A DNA stretch of 64,000 nt, from assembly GCF_051020975.1 (NCBI RefSeq), contig NW_027478167.1, forward strand, positions 7,936,001 to 8,000,000, given 5' to 3'. Made by a program: the position numbers and the translations under genes. Shown piece by piece: positions 47,228 to 60,107 of the stretch (positions are counted from its first letter, which is position 1; every line of letters begins with the position of its first letter). The notes under the pieces are model-generated. The model had not been told where the DNA came from, made no database searches, and was given only the letters and a program-made list of their open reading frames with translations. This DNA comes from Osmia lignaria lignaria. Taxonomy: Eukaryota; Arthropoda; Insecta; Hymenoptera; Megachilidae.

Positions 47228-48193
47228 TTGCAGATTTATCTCAAGGGAAGGGGCATGACGGACATATTTCGAGATATTTCTTCTTCTTGTTGTTCTTCTT
47301 CTGCACAGCTAAGCTGGAAGTGGCATTTGCGGCTCGCACTAGTGCAGAGTTATCTCAAAGAAAGGGGCCACGGTGTTTCTGTATCTCTATCATGTTGGTG
47401 CGGCTTCGGAACTTTTAAATATCTCGATATATCTCGAAAACTACGCTTCTGGTCAAAAAATATCATAGAACATAAATTATAGGAAACATAATTCTCTACA
47501 AAAAAGGTCTCTTAACATTTTGCCATAGCTCGCTTCGTTTCCGAGATATTTGCAGATATATCTCAAGGGAAGGGGCCTGACGGACATATTTCGAGATATT
47601 TCTTCTTCTTGTTGTTCTTCTTCTGCACAGCTAAGCTGAAAGTGGCATTTACAGCTCGCAATAGTGCAAAGTTATCTCAAAGAAAGGGGCCACGGTGTTT
47701 CTGTATCTCTATTATGTTGGTGCGGCTTCGGAACTTTTAAATATCTCGATATATCTCGGAAACTACGCTTCTGATCAAAAAATATCATAGAACATAAATT
47801 GTAGGAAACTTAATTCTCTACAAAAAAGGTCTCTTAACATCTTGCCATAGCTCTCTTTCTTTCCGAGATATTTGCAGATTTATCTCAAGGGAAGGGGCCT
47901 GACGGACTTATTTCGGGATATTTCTTCTTCTTGTTGTTCTTCTTCTGCACAGCTAAGCTGGAAGTGGCATTTGCGGCTCGCACTAGTGCAGCGTTATCTC
48001 AAAGAAAGGGGCCACGGTGTTTCTGTATCTCTATTATGTTGGTGCGGCTTCGGAACTTTTAAATATCTTGATATATCTCGAGAACTACGCATCTGATCAA
48101 AAAATATCATAGAACATAAAAAGTAGGAAACTTAATTCTCTACAAAAAAGGTCTCTTAACATTTTGCCATAGCTCGCTTCGTTTCCGAGATAT
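47228..48193 (+). repeat. 966-bp trimer, copy 1
   Basis: Three units: GGGCATGACGG with CTATCATGTTGG, CTTCTGGTCAAA and AAATTATAGG; then AAGCTGAAAGTGG with GTGCAAAGTTATC (in-frame TGA); then GGACTTATTTCGGGATATTT with GTGCAGCGTTATC, preceded by CATCTTGCCATAGCTCTC. They recur directly at 48194 and again at 54956. Copy 1 has a private CTCGGAAAC in the second unit. Confidence 0.92.
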
Positions 48194-49159
48194 TTGCAGA
48201 TTTATCTCAAGGGAAGGGGCATGACGGACATATTTCGAGATATTTCTTCTTCTTGTTGTTCTTCTTCTGCACAGCTAAGCTGGAAGTGGCATTTGCGGCT
48301 CGCACTAGTGCAGAGTTATCTCAAAGAAAGGGGCCACGGTGTTTCTGTATCTCTATCATGTTGGTGCGGCTTCGGAACTTTTAAATATCTCGATATATCT
48401 CGAAAACTACGCTTCTGGTCAAAAAATATCATAGAACATAAATTATAGGAAACATAATTCTCTACAAAAAAGGTCTCTTAACATTTTGCCATAGCTCGCT
48501 TCGTTTCCGAGATATTTGCAGATATATCTCAAGGGAAGGGGCCTGACGGACATATTTCGAGATATTTCTTCTTCTTGTTGTTCTTCTTCTGCACAGCTAA
48601 GCTGAAAGTGGCATTTACAGCTCGCAATAGTGCAAAGTTATCTCAAAGAAAGGGGCCACGGTGTTTCTGTATCTCTATTATGTTGGTGCGGCTTCGGAAC
48701 TTTTAAATATCTCGATATATCTCGAAAACTACGCTTCTGATCAAAAAATATCATAGAACATAAATTGTAGGAAACTTAATTCTCTACAAAAAAGGTCTCT
48801 TAACATCTTGCCATAGCTCTCTTTCTTTCCGAGATATTTGCAGATTTATCTCAAGGGAAGGGGCCTGACGGACTTATTTCGGGATATTTCTTCTTCTTGT
48901 TGTTCTTCTTCTGCACAGCTAAGCTGGAAGTGGCATTTGCGGCTCGCACTAGTGCAGCGTTATCTCAAAGAAAGGGGCCACGGTGTTTCTGTATCTCTAT
49001 TATGTTGGTGCGGCTTCGGAACTTTTAAATATCTTGATATATCTCGAGAACTACGCATCTGATCAAAAAATATGATAGAACATAAAAAGTAGGAAACTTA
49101 ATTCTCTACAAAAAAGGTCTCTTAACATTTTGCCATAGCTCGCTTCGTTTCCGAGATAT
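48194..49159 (+). repeat. 966-bp trimer, copy 2
   Basis: A tandem repeat of the trimer at 47228. Its third unit ends with AATATGATAG, as does the third unit of the distant copy at 54956-55921. Copy 2 rather than copy 1 is therefore the closer relative of that copy. Confidence 0.92.
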
Positions 49160-51091
49160 TTGCAGATTTATCTCAAGGGAAGGGGCATGACGGACATATT
49201 TCGAGATATTTCTTCTTCTTGTTGTTCTTCTTCTGCACCGCTAAGCTGAAAGTGGCATTTACAGCTCGCAATAGTGCAAAGTTATCTCAAAGAAAGGGGC
49301 CACGGTGTTTCTGTATCTCTATTATGTTGGTGCGGCTTCGGAACTTTTAAATATCTCGATATATCTCGAAAACTACGCTTCTGATCAAAAAATATCATAG
49401 AACATAAATTGTAGGAAACTTAATTCTCTACAAAAAAGGTCTCTTATCATTTTGCCATAGCTCTCTTCGTTTCCGAGATATTTGCAGATTTATCTCAAGG
49501 GAAGGGGCCTGACGGACATATTTCGAGATATTTCTTCTTCTTGTTGTTCTTCTTCTGCACAGCTAAGCTGGAAGTGGCATTTGCGGCTCGCACTAGTGCA
49601 GAGTTATCTCAAAGAAAGGAGCCACGGTGTTTCTGTATCTCTATTCTGTTGGTGCGGCTTCGGAACTTTTAAATATCTTGATATATCTCGAGAACTACGC
49701 ATCTGATCAAAAAATATCATAGAACATAATAAGTAGGAAACCTAATTCTCTACAAAAAAGGTCTCTTAACATTTTGCCATAGCTCGCTTCGTTTCCGAGA
49801 TATTTGCAGATTTATCTCAAGGGAAGGGGCCTGACGGACATATTTCGAGATATTTCTTCTTCTTGTGGTTCTTCTTCTGCACAGCTAAGCTGGAAGTGGC
49901 ATTTGCGGCTCGCACTAGTGCAGAGTTATCTCAAAGAAAGGGGCCACGGTGTTTCTGTATCTCTATTATATTGGTGCGGCTTCGGAACTTTTAAATATCT
50001 TGATATATCTCGAGAACTACGCATCTGATCAAAAAATATCATAGAACATAAATAGTAGGAAACTTAATTCTCTACAAAAAAGGTCTCTCAACATTTTGCC
50101 ATAGCTCTCTTCGTTTCCAAGATATTTGCAGATTTATCTCAAGGGAAGGGGCCTGACGGACATATTTCGAGATATTTCTTATTCTTGTTGTTCTTCTTCT
50201 GCACAGCTAAGCTGGAAGTGGCATTTGCAGCTCGCAATAGTGCAGAGTTATCTCAAAGAAAGGAGCCACGGTGTTTCTGTATCTCTATTCTGTTGGTGCG
50301 GCTTCGGAACTTTTAAATATCTTGATATATCTCGAGAACTACGCATCTGATCAAAAAATATCATAGAACATAAAAGGTAGGAAACTTCATTGTCTACAAA
50401 AAAGGTCTCTTAACATTTTGCCATAGCTCGCTTCGTTTCCGAGATATTTGCAGATTTATCTCAAGGGAAGGGGCATGACGGACATATTTCGAGATATTTC
50501 TTCTTCTTGTTGTTCTTCTTCTGCACAGCTAAGCTGGAAGTGGCATTTGCGGCTCGCACTAGTGCAGAGTTATCTCAAAGAAAGGGGCCACGGTGTTTCT
50601 GTATCTCTATTATGTTGGTGCGGCTTCGGAACTTTTAAATATCTCGATATATCTCGAAAACTACGCTTCTGATCAAAAAATATCATAGAACATAAATTGT
50701 AGGAAACATAATTCTCTACAAAAAAGGTCTCTTAACATTTTGCCATAGCTCGCTTCGTTTCCGAGATATTTGCAGATTTATCTCAAGGGAAGGGGTATGA
50801 CGGACATATTTCGAGATATTTCTTCTTCTTGTTGTTCTTCTTCTGCACAGCTAAGCTGGAAGTGGCATTTGCGGCTCGCACTAGTGCAGAGTTATCTCAA
50901 AGAAAGGGGCCACGGTGTTTCTGTATCTCTATTATGTTGGTGCGGCTTCGGAACTTTTAAATATCTCGATATATCTCGAAAACTACGCTTCTGATCAAAA
51001 AATATCATAGAACATAAATTGTAGGACACATAATTCTCTACAAAAAAGGTCTCTTAACATTTTGCCATAGCTCGCTTCGTTTCCGAGATAT

Positions 51092-51735
51092 TTGCAGATA
51101 TATCTCAAGGGAAGGGGCCTGACGGACATATTTCGAGATATTTCTTCTTCTTGTTGTTCTTCTTCTGCACAGCTAAGCTGGAAGTGGCATTTGCAGCTCG
51201 CAATAGTGCAGAGTTATCTCAAAGAAAGGGGCCACGGTGTTTCTGTATCTCTATTATGTTGGTGCGGCTTCGGAACTTTTAAATATCTTGATATATCTCG
51301 AGAACTACGCATCTGATCAAAAAATATCATAGAACATAAAAAGTAGGAAACTTAATTCTCTACAAAAAAGGTCTCCTAACATTTTGCCATAGCTCGCTTC
51401 GTTTCCGAGATATTTGCAGATATATCTCAAGGGAAGGGGCCTGACGGACATATTTCGAGATATTTCTTCTTCTTGTTGTACTTCTTCTGCACAGCTAAGC
51501 TGGAAGTGGCATTTACAGCTCGCAATAGTGCAAAGTTATCTCAAAGAAAGGGGCGACGGTGTTTCTGTATCTCTATTATGTTGGTGCGGCTTCGGAACTT
51601 TTAAATATCTTGATATATCTCGAGAACTACGCATCTGATCAAAAAATATCATAGAACATAAATAGTAGGAAACTTAATTCTCTACAAAAAAGGTCTCTCA
51701 ACATTTTGCCATAGCTCTCTTCGTTTCCGAGATAT
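51092..51735 (+). repeat. Q plus TTGTTGTACTTC pair, repeated at 52702, 57854 and 61074
   Basis: The unit at 51092 (TATATCTC, Q, e, with GGTCTCCTAAC) followed by 51414 (TTGTTGTACTTC, GTGCAAAGTTATC, GGGCGACGG) recurs as 52702/53024, 57854/58176 and 61074/61396. The first two copies are only 1,610 bp (five units) apart. The 53024 copy ends differently (CGCGTCTGATC, AAGTAAGAAAC). Confidence 0.88.
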
Positions 51736-52057
51736 TTGCAGATTTATCTCAAGGGAAGGGGCATGACGGACATATTTCGAGATACTTCTTCTTCTTGTTG
51801 TTCTTCTTCTGCACAGCTAAGCTGGAAGTGGCATTTGCGGCTCGCAATAGTGCAGAGTTATCTCAAAGAAAGGGGCCACGGTGTTTCTGTATCTCTATTA
51901 TGTTGGTGCGGCTTCGGAACTTTTAAATATCTCGATATATCTCGAAAACTACGCTTGTGATCAAAAAATATCATAGAACATAAATTGTAGGACACATAAT
52001 TCTCTACAAAAAAGGTCTCTTAACATTTTGCCATAGCTCGCTTCGTTTCCGAGATAT

Positions 52058-54633
52058 TTGCAGATATATCTCAAGGGAAGGGGCCTGACGGACATATTTC
52101 GAGATATTTCTTCTTCTTGTTGTTCTTCTTCTGCACAGCTAAGCTGGAAGTGGCATTTGCAGCTCGCAATAGTGCAGAGTTATCTCAAAGAAAGGGGCCA
52201 CGGTGTTTCTGTATCTCTATTATGTTGGTGCGGCTTCGGAACTTTTAAATATCTTGATATATCTCGAGAACTGCGCATCTGATCAAAAAATGTCATAGAA
52301 CATAAAAAGTAGGAAACCTAATTCTCTACAAAAAAGGTCTCTTAACATTTTGCCATAGCTCGCTTCGTTTCCGAGATATTTGCAGATTTATCTCAAGGGA
52401 AGGGGCATGACGGACATATTTCGAGATATTTCTTCTTCTTGTTGTTCTTCTTCTGCACAGCTAAGCTGGAAGTGGCATTTGCGGCTCGCACTAGTGCAGA
52501 GTTATCTCAAAGAAAGGGGCCACGGTGTTTCTGTATCTCTATTATGTTGGTGCGGCTTCGGAACTTTTAAATATCTCGATATATCTCGAAAACTACGCTT
52601 CTGATCAAAAAATATCATAGAACATAAATTGTAGGAAACATAATTCTCTACAAAAAAGGTCTCTTAACATTTTGCCATAGCTCGCTTCGTTTCCGAGATA
52701 TTTGCAGATATATCTCAAGGGAAGGGGCCTGACGGACATATTTCGAGATATTTCTTCTTCTTGTTGTTCTTCTTCTGCACAGCTAAGCTGGAAGTGGCAT
52801 TTGCAGCTCGCAATAGTGCAGAGTTATCTCAAAGAAAGGGGCCACGGTGTTTCTGTATCTCTATTATGTTGGTGCGGCTTCGGAACTTTTAAATATCTTG
52901 ATATATCTCGAGAACTACGCATCTGATCAAAAAATATCATAGAACATAAAAAGTAGGAAACTTAATTCTCTACAAAAAAGGTCTCCTAACATTTTGCCAT
53001 AGCTCGCTTCGTTTCCGAGATATTTGCAGATATATCTCAAGGGAAGGGGCCTGACGGACATATTTCGAGATATTTCTTCTTCTTGTTGTACTTCTTCTGC
53101 ACAGCTAAGCTGGAAGTGGCATTTACAGCTCGCAATAGTGCAAAGTTATCTCAAAGAAAGGGGCGACGGTGTTTCTGTATCTCTATTATGTTGGTGCGGC
53201 TTCGGAACTTTTAAATATCTTGATATATCTCGAGAACTACGCGTCTGATCAAAAAATATCATAGAACATAAAAAGTAAGAAACATAATTCTCTACAAAAA
53301 AGGTCTCTTAACATTTTGCCATAGCTCGCTTCGTTTCCGAGATATTTGCAGATTTATCTGAAGGCAAGGGGCCTGACGGACATATTTCGAGATATTTCTT
53401 CTTCTTGTTGTTCTTCTTCTGCACCGCTAAGCTGGAAGTGGCATTTGCGGCTCGCACTAGTGCAGAGTTATCTCAAAGAAAGGGGCCACGGTGTTTCTGT
53501 ATCTCTATTATGTTGGTGCGGCTTCGGAACTTTTAAATATCTTGATATATCTCGAGAACTACGCATCTGATCAAAAAATATCATAGAACATAAAAAGTAT
53601 GAAACTTAATTCTCTACAAAAAAGGTCTCTTAACATTTTGCCATAGCTCGCTTCGTTTCCGAGATATTTGCAGGTTTATCTCAAGGGAAGGGGCCTAACG
53701 GACATATTTCGAGATATTTCTTCTTCTTGTTGTTCTTCTTCTGCACAGCTAAACTGGAAGTGGCATTTCCAGCTCGCAATAGTGCAGAGTTATCTCAAAG
53801 AAAGGAGCCACGGTGTTTCTGTATCTCTATTCTGTTGGTGCTGCTTCGGAACTTTTAAATATCTTGATATATCTCGAGAACTACGCATCTGATCAAAAAA
53901 TATCATAGAACATAAAAAGTAGGAAACTTAATTCTCTACAAAAAAGGTCTCTTAACATTTTGCCATAGCTCGCTTCGTTTCCGAGATATTTGCAGATTTA
54001 TCTCAAGGGAAGGGGCATGACGGACATATTTCGAGATATTTCTTCTTCTTGTTGTTCTTCTTCTGCACAGCTAAGCTGGAAGTGGCATTTGCGGCTCGCA
54101 CTAGTGCAGAGTTATCTCAAAGAAAGGGGCCACGGTGTTTCTGTATCTCTATTATGTTGGTGCGGCTTCGGAACTTTTAAATATCTTGATATATCTCGAG
54201 AACTACGCATCTGATCAAAAAATATCATACAACATAAAAAGTAGGAAACTTAATTCTCTACAAAAAAGGTCTCTTAACATTTTGCCATAGCTCGCTTCGT
54301 TTCCGAGATATTTGCAGGTTTATCTCAAGGGAAGGGGCCTAACGGACATATTTCGAGATATTTCTTCTTCTTGTTGTTCTTCTTCTGCACAGCTAAACTG
54401 GAAGTGGCATTTCCAGCTCGCAATAGTGCAGAGTTATCTCAAAGAAAGGAGCCACGGTGTTTCTGTATCTCTATTCTGTTGGTGCGGCTTCGGAACTTTT
54501 AAATATCTTGATATATCTCGAGAACTACGCATCTGATCAAAAAATATCATACAACATAATAAGTAGGAAACTTAATTCTCTACAAAAAAGGTCTCTTAAC
54601 ATTTTGCCATAGCTCGCTTCGTTTCCGAGATAT
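52058..54633 (+). repeat. Zone D stretch between the repeated blocks
   Basis: The eight units at 52058, 52380, 52702, 53024, 53346, 53668, 53990 and 54312 reuse zone-D variants in a different order. GCAGGTTTATCTC with CCTAACGG, N middle and AAAGGAGCC is at 53668 and 54312 (and later 58820, 62040). The unit at 53668 has a private GGTGCTGCTTCGG. The end of 54312 (CATACAACATAATAAG) matches the end of 46584. Confidence 0.82.
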
Positions 54634-54955
54634 TTGCAGATTTATCTCAAGGGAAGGGGCCTGACGGACATATTTCGAGATATTTCTTCTTCTTGTGGTT
54701 CTTCTTCTGCACAGCTAAGCTGGAAGTGGCATTTGCGGCTCGCACTAGTGCAGCGTTATCTCAAAGAAAGGGGCCACGGTGTTTCTGTATCTCTATTATG
54801 TTGGTGCGGCTTCGGAGCTTTTAAATATCTTGATATATCTCGAGAACTACGCATCTGATCAAAAAATATCATAGAACATAAAAAGTAGGAAACTTAATTC
54901 TCTACAAAAAAGGTCTCTTAACATTTTGCCATAGCTCGCTTCGTTTCCGAGATAT

Positions 54956-55277
54956 TTGCAGATTTATCTCAAGGGAAGGGGCATGACGGACATATTTCGA
55001 GATATTTCTTCTTCTTGTTGTTCTTCTTCTGCACAGCTAAACTGGAAGTGGCATTTCCAGCTCGCACTAGTGCAGAGTTATCTCAAAGAAAGGGGCCACG
55101 GTGTTTCTGTATCTCTATCATGTTGGTGCGGCTTCGGAACTTTTAAATATCTCGATATATCTCGAAAACTACGCTTCTGGTCAAAAAATATCATAGAACA
55201 TAAATTATAGGAAACATAATTCGCTACAAAAAAGGTCTCTTAACATTTTGCCATAGCTCGCTTCGTTTCCGAGATAT
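54956..55277 (+). repeat. Chimeric monomer: N patch inside an R/k unit
   Basis: Compared with its siblings at 47228 and 48194, which read AAGCTGG and TTGCGGCTCGCACTAG, this unit reads AAACTGG and TTTCCAGCTCGCACTAG. The N-type changes stop before the R-type CACTAG, and both flanks (GGGCATGACGG, CTATCATG, GGTCAAA, AAATTATAGG) are unchanged. A patch of about 20-60 bp replaced inside a unit is the mark of gene conversion, not crossover. Confidence 0.82.
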
Positions 55278-58200
55278 TTGCAGATATATCTCAAGGGAAG
55301 GGGCCTGACGGACATATTTCGAGATATTTCTTCTTCTTGTTGTTCTTCTTCTGCACAGCTAAGCTGAAAGTGGCATTTACAGCTCGCAATAGTGCAAAGT
55401 TATCTCAAAGAAAGGGGCCACGGTGTTTCTGTATCTCTATTATGTTGGTGCGGCTTCGGAACTTTTAAATATCTCGATATATCTCGAAAACTACGCTTCT
55501 GATCAAAAAATATCATAGAACATAAATTGTAGGAAACTTAATTCTCTACAAAAAAGGTCTCTTAACATCTTGCCATAGCTCTCTTTCTTTCCGAGATATT
55601 TGCAGATTTATCTCAAGGGAAGGGGCCTGACGGACTTATTTCGGGATATTTCTTCTTCTTGTTGTTCTTCTTCTGCACAGCTAAGCTGGAAGTGGCATTT
55701 GCGGCTCGCACTAGTGCAGCGTTATCTCAAAGAAAGGGGCCACGGTGTTTCTGTATCTCTATTATGTTGGTGCGGCTTCGGAACTTTTAAATATATTGAT
55801 ATATCTCGAGAACTACGCATCTGATCAAAAAATATGATAGAACATAAAAAGTAGGAAACTTAATTCTCTACAAAAAAGGTCTCTTAACATTTTGCCATAG
55901 CTCGCTTCGTTTCCGAGATATTTGCAGATTTATCTCAAGGGAAGGGGCATGACGGACATATTTCGAGATATTTCTTCTTCTTGTTGTTCTTCTTCTGCAC
56001 CGCTAAGCTGAAAGTGGCATTTACAGCTCGCAATAGTGCAAAGTTATCTCAAAGAAAGGGGCCACGGTGTTTCTGTATCTCTATTATGTTGGTGCGGCTT
56101 CGGAACTTTTAAATATCTCGATATATCTCGAAAACTACGCTTCTGATCAAAAAATATCATAGAACATAAATTGTAGGAAACTTAATTCTCTACAAAAAAG
56201 GGCTCTTAACATTTTGCCATAGCTCTCTTCGTTTCCGAGATATTTGCAGATTTATCTCAAGGGAAGGGGCCTGACGGACATATTTCGAGATATTTCTTCT
56301 TCTTGTTGTTCTTCTTCTGCACAGCTAAGCTGGAAGTGGCATTTGCGGCTCGCACTAGTGCAGAGTTATCTCAAAGAAAGGAGCCACGGTGTTTCTGTAT
56401 CTCTATTCTGTTGGTGCGGCTTCGGAACTTTTAAATATCTTGATATATCTCGAGAACTACGCATCTGATCAAAAAATATCATAGAACATAATAAGTAGGA
56501 AACCTAATTCTCTACAAAAAAGGTCTCTTAACATTTTGCCATAGCTCGCTTCGTTTCCGAGATATTTGCAGATTTATCTCAAGGGAAGGGGCCTGACGGA
56601 CATATTTCGAGATATTTCTTCTTCTTGTGGTTCTTCTTCTGCACAGCTAAGCTGGAAGTGGCATTTGCGGCTCGCACTAGTGCAGAGTTATCTCAAAGAA
56701 AGGGGCCACGGTGTTTCTGTATCTCTATTATATTGGTGCGGCTTCGGAACTTTTAAATATCTTGATATATCTCGAGAACTACGCATCTGATCAAAAAATA
56801 TCATACAACATAAATAGTAGGAAACTTAATTCTCTACAAAAAAGGTCTCTCAACATTTTGCCATAGCTCTCTTCGTTTCCAAGATATTTGCAGATTTATC
56901 TCAAGGGAAGGGGCCTGACGGACATATTTCGAGATATTTCTTATTCTTGTTGTTCTTCTTCTGCACAGCTAAGCTGGAAGTGGCATTTGCAGCTCGCAAT
57001 AGTGCAGAGTTATCTCAAAGAAAGGAGCCACGGTGTTTCTGTATCTCTATTCTGTTGGTGCGGCTTCGGAACTTTTAAATATCTTGATATATCTCGAGAA
57101 CTACGCATCTGATCAAAAAATATCATAGAACATAAAAGGTAGGAAACCTCATTGTCTACAAAAAAGGTCTCTTAACATTTTGCCATAGCTCGCTTCGTTT
57201 CCGAGATATTTGCAGATTTATCTCAAGGGAAGGGGCATGACGGACATATTTCGAGATATTTCTTCTTCTTGTTGTTCTTCTTCTGCACAGCTAAGCTGGA
57301 AGTGGCATTTGCGGCTCGCACTAGTGCAGAGTTATCTCAAAGAAAGGGGCCACGGTGTTTCTGTATCTCTATTATGTTGGTGCGGCTTCGGAACTTTTAA
57401 ATATCTCGATATATCTCGAAAACTACGCTTCTGATCAAAAAATATCATAGAACATAAATTGTAGGAAACATAATTCTCTACAAAAAAGGTCTCTTAACAT
57501 TTTGCCATAGCTCGCTTCGTTTCCGAGATATTTGCAGATTTATCTCAAGGGAAGGGGTATGACGGACATATTTCGAGATATTTCTTCTTCTTGTTGTTCT
57601 TCTTCTGCACAGCTAAGCTGGAAGTGGCATTTGCGGCTCGCACTAGTGCAGAGTTATCTCAAAGAAAGGGGCCACGGTGTTTCTGTATCTCTATTATGTT
57701 GGTGCGGCTTCGGAACTTTTAAATATCTCGATATATCTCGAAAACTACGCTTCTGATCAAAAAATATCATAGAACATAAATTGTAGGACACATAATTCTC
57801 TACAAAAAAGGTCTCTTAACATTTTGCCATAGCTCGCTTCGTTTCCGAGATATTTGCAGATATATCTCAAGGGAAGGGGCCTGACGGACATATTTCGAGA
57901 TATTTCTTCTTCTTGTTGTTCTTCTTCTGCACAGCTAAGCTGGAAGTGGCATTTGCAGCTCGCAATAGTGCAGAGTTATCTCAAAGAAAGGGGCCACGGT
58001 GTTTCTGTATCTCTATTATGTTGGTGCGGCTTCGGAACTTTTAAATATCTTGATATATCTCGAGAACTACGCATCTGATCAAAAAATATCATAGAACATA
58101 AAAAGTAGGAAACTTAATTCTCTACAAAAAAGGTCTCCTAACATTTTGCCATAGCTCGCTTCGTTTCCGAGATATTTGCAGATATATCTCAAGGGAAGGG

Positions 58201-58819
58201 GCCTGACGGACATATTTCGAGATATTTCTTCTTCTTGTTGTACTTCTTCTGCACAGCTAAGCTGGAAGTGGCATTTACAGCTCGCAATAGTGCAAAGTTA
58301 TCTCAAAGAAAGGGGCGACGGTGTTTCTGTATCTCTATTATGTTGGTGCGGCTTCGGAACTTTTAAATATCTTGATATATCTCGAGAACTACGCATCTGA
58401 TCAAAAAATATCATAGAACATAAATAGTAGGAAACTTAATTCTCTACAAAAAAGGTCTCTCAACATTTTGCCATAGCTCTCTTCGTTTCCGAGATATTTG
58501 CAGATTTATCTCAAGGGAAGGGGCATGACGGACATATTTCGAGATATTTCTTCTTCTTGTTGTTCTTCTTCTGCACAGCTAAGCTGGAAGTGGCATTTGC
58601 GGCTCGCACTAGTGCAGAGTTATCTCAAAGAAAGGGGCCACGGTGTTTCTGTATCTCTATTATGTTGGTGCGGCTTCGGAACTTTTAAATATCTCGATAT
58701 ATCTCGAAAACTACGCTTCTGATCAAAAAATATCATAGAACATAAATTGTAGGACACATAATTCTCTACAAAAAAGGTCTCTGAACATTTTGCCATAGCT
58801 CGCTTCGTTTCCGAGATAT
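54956..58819 (+). repeat. 12-unit block, copy 2
   Basis: This is the partner of 48194-52057. Its first unit has acquired an N-type patch and its third reads TTTAAATATATTGATATATC instead of ATATCTTGATAT. From the unit at 56888 it also serves as the first part of the 3,220-bp 10-mer, so two generations of amplification overlap here. Confidence 0.9.
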
Positions 58820-60107
58820 TTGCAGGTTTATCTCAAGGGAAGGGGCCTAACGGACATATTTCGAGATATTTCTTCTTCTTGTTGTTCTTCTTCTGCACAG
58901 CTAAACTGGAAGTGGCATTTCCAGCTCGCAATAGTGCAGAGTTATCTCAAAGAAAGGAGCCACGGTGTTTCTGTATCTCTATTCTGTTGGTGCGGCTTCG
59001 GAACTTTTAAATATCTTGATATATCTCGAGAACTACGCATCTGATCAAAAAATATCATACAACATAATAAGTAGGAAACTTAATTCTCTACAAAAAAGGT
59101 CTCTTAACATTTTGCCATAGCTCGCTTCGTTTCCGAGATATTTGCAGATTTATCTCAAGGGAAGGGGCCTGACGGACATATTTCGAGATATTTCTTCTTC
59201 TTGTTGTTCTTCTTCTGCACAGCTAAGCTGGAAGTGGCATTTGCGGCTCGCACTAGTGCAGAGTTATCTCAAAGAAAGGGGCCACGGTGTTTCTGTATCT
59301 CTATTATATTGGTGCGGCTTCGGAACTTTTAAATATCTTGATATATCTCGAGAACTACGCATCTGATCAAAAAATATCATACAACATAATAAGTAGGAAA
59401 CTTAATTCTCTACAAAAAAGGTCTCTTAACATTTTGCCATAGCTCGCTTCGTTTCCGAGATATTTGCAGATTTATCTCAAGGGAAGGGGCCTGACGGACA
59501 TATTTCGAGATATTTCTTCTTCTTGTGGTTCTTCTTCTGCACAGCTAAGCTGGAAGTGGCATTTGCGGCTCGCACTAGTGCAGAGTTATCTCAAAGAAAG
59601 GGGCCACGGTGTTTCTGTATCTCTATTATATTGGTGCGGCTTCGGAACTTTTAAATATCTTGATATATCTCGAGAACTACGCATCTGATCAAAAAATATC
59701 ATAGAACATAAATAGTAGGAAACTTAATTCTCTACAAAAAAGGTCTCTCAACATTTTGCCATAGCTCTCTTCGTTTCCGAGATATTTGCAGATTTATCTC
59801 AAGGGAAGGGGCCTGACGGACATATTTCGAGATATTTCTTATTCTTGTTGTTCTTCTTCTGCACAGCTAAGCTGGAAGTGGCATTTGCAGCTCGCACTAG
59901 TGCAGAGTTATCTCAAAGAAAGGGGCCACGGTGTTTCTGTATCTCTATTATATTGGTGCGGCTTCGGAACTTTTAAATATCTTGATATATCTCGAGAACT
60001 ACGCATCTGATCAAAAAATATCATAGAACATAAATAGTAGGAAACTTAATTCTCTACAAAAAAGGTCTCTCAACATTTTGCCATAGCTCTCTTCGTTTCC
60101 AAGATAT
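56888..60107 (+). repeat. 3,220-bp 10-mer HOR, copy 1
   Basis: Units 56888, 57210, 57532, 57854, 58176, 58498, 58820, 59142, 59464 and 59786 recur in order at 60108 to 63006. Markers in order are TTCTTATTC with TTTCCAAGATATTTGC; GGGCATGACGG preceded by CTCATTGTCTAC; GGGTATGACGG; Q with CTCCTAAC; TTGTTGTACTTC; GGGCATGACGG; GCAGGTTTATC with N; TTATATTGG; TTGTGGTTC/TTATATTGG; TTCTTATTC. Differences are few, such as GCAGGTTTATC at 60752 against GCAGATTTATC at 57532. Confidence 0.93.
59786..60107 (+). repeat. Hybrid monomer at the 10-mer junction
   Basis: The 5' part has TTCTTATTCTTG and a CAGCTCGC start, like the units at 56888 and 60108, while the 3' part has CACTAG, AAAGGGGCC, TTATATTGGTG and AAATAGTAGG, like the unit at 59464. 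It sits exactly where copy 1 ends and copy 2 begins with another TTCTTATTC unit. It is therefore the expected trace of the unequal crossover, with the breakpoint near 59890-59900. Confidence 0.82.

Larger units (their letters stand above)
48194..52057 (+). repeat. 12-unit block repeated at +6,762 bp, copy 1
   Basis: Units 48194 to 51736 line up one-for-one with 54956 to 58498 at an offset of 21 monomers. The ordered markers are GGTCAAA; GCTGAAAG; GGACTTATTTC; GCACCGCTAAGCTGAAAG; AAAGGAGCC; TTGTGGTTC/TTATATTGG; TTCTTATTC with TTTCCAAGATATTTGC; GGGCATGACGG; GGGTATGACGG with AGGACACATAATTC; Q; TTGTTGTACTTC; GGGCATGACGG. The last unit here has private GAGATACTTC and GCGGCTCGCAATAG. After it the two blocks diverge. 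Confidence 0.9.
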
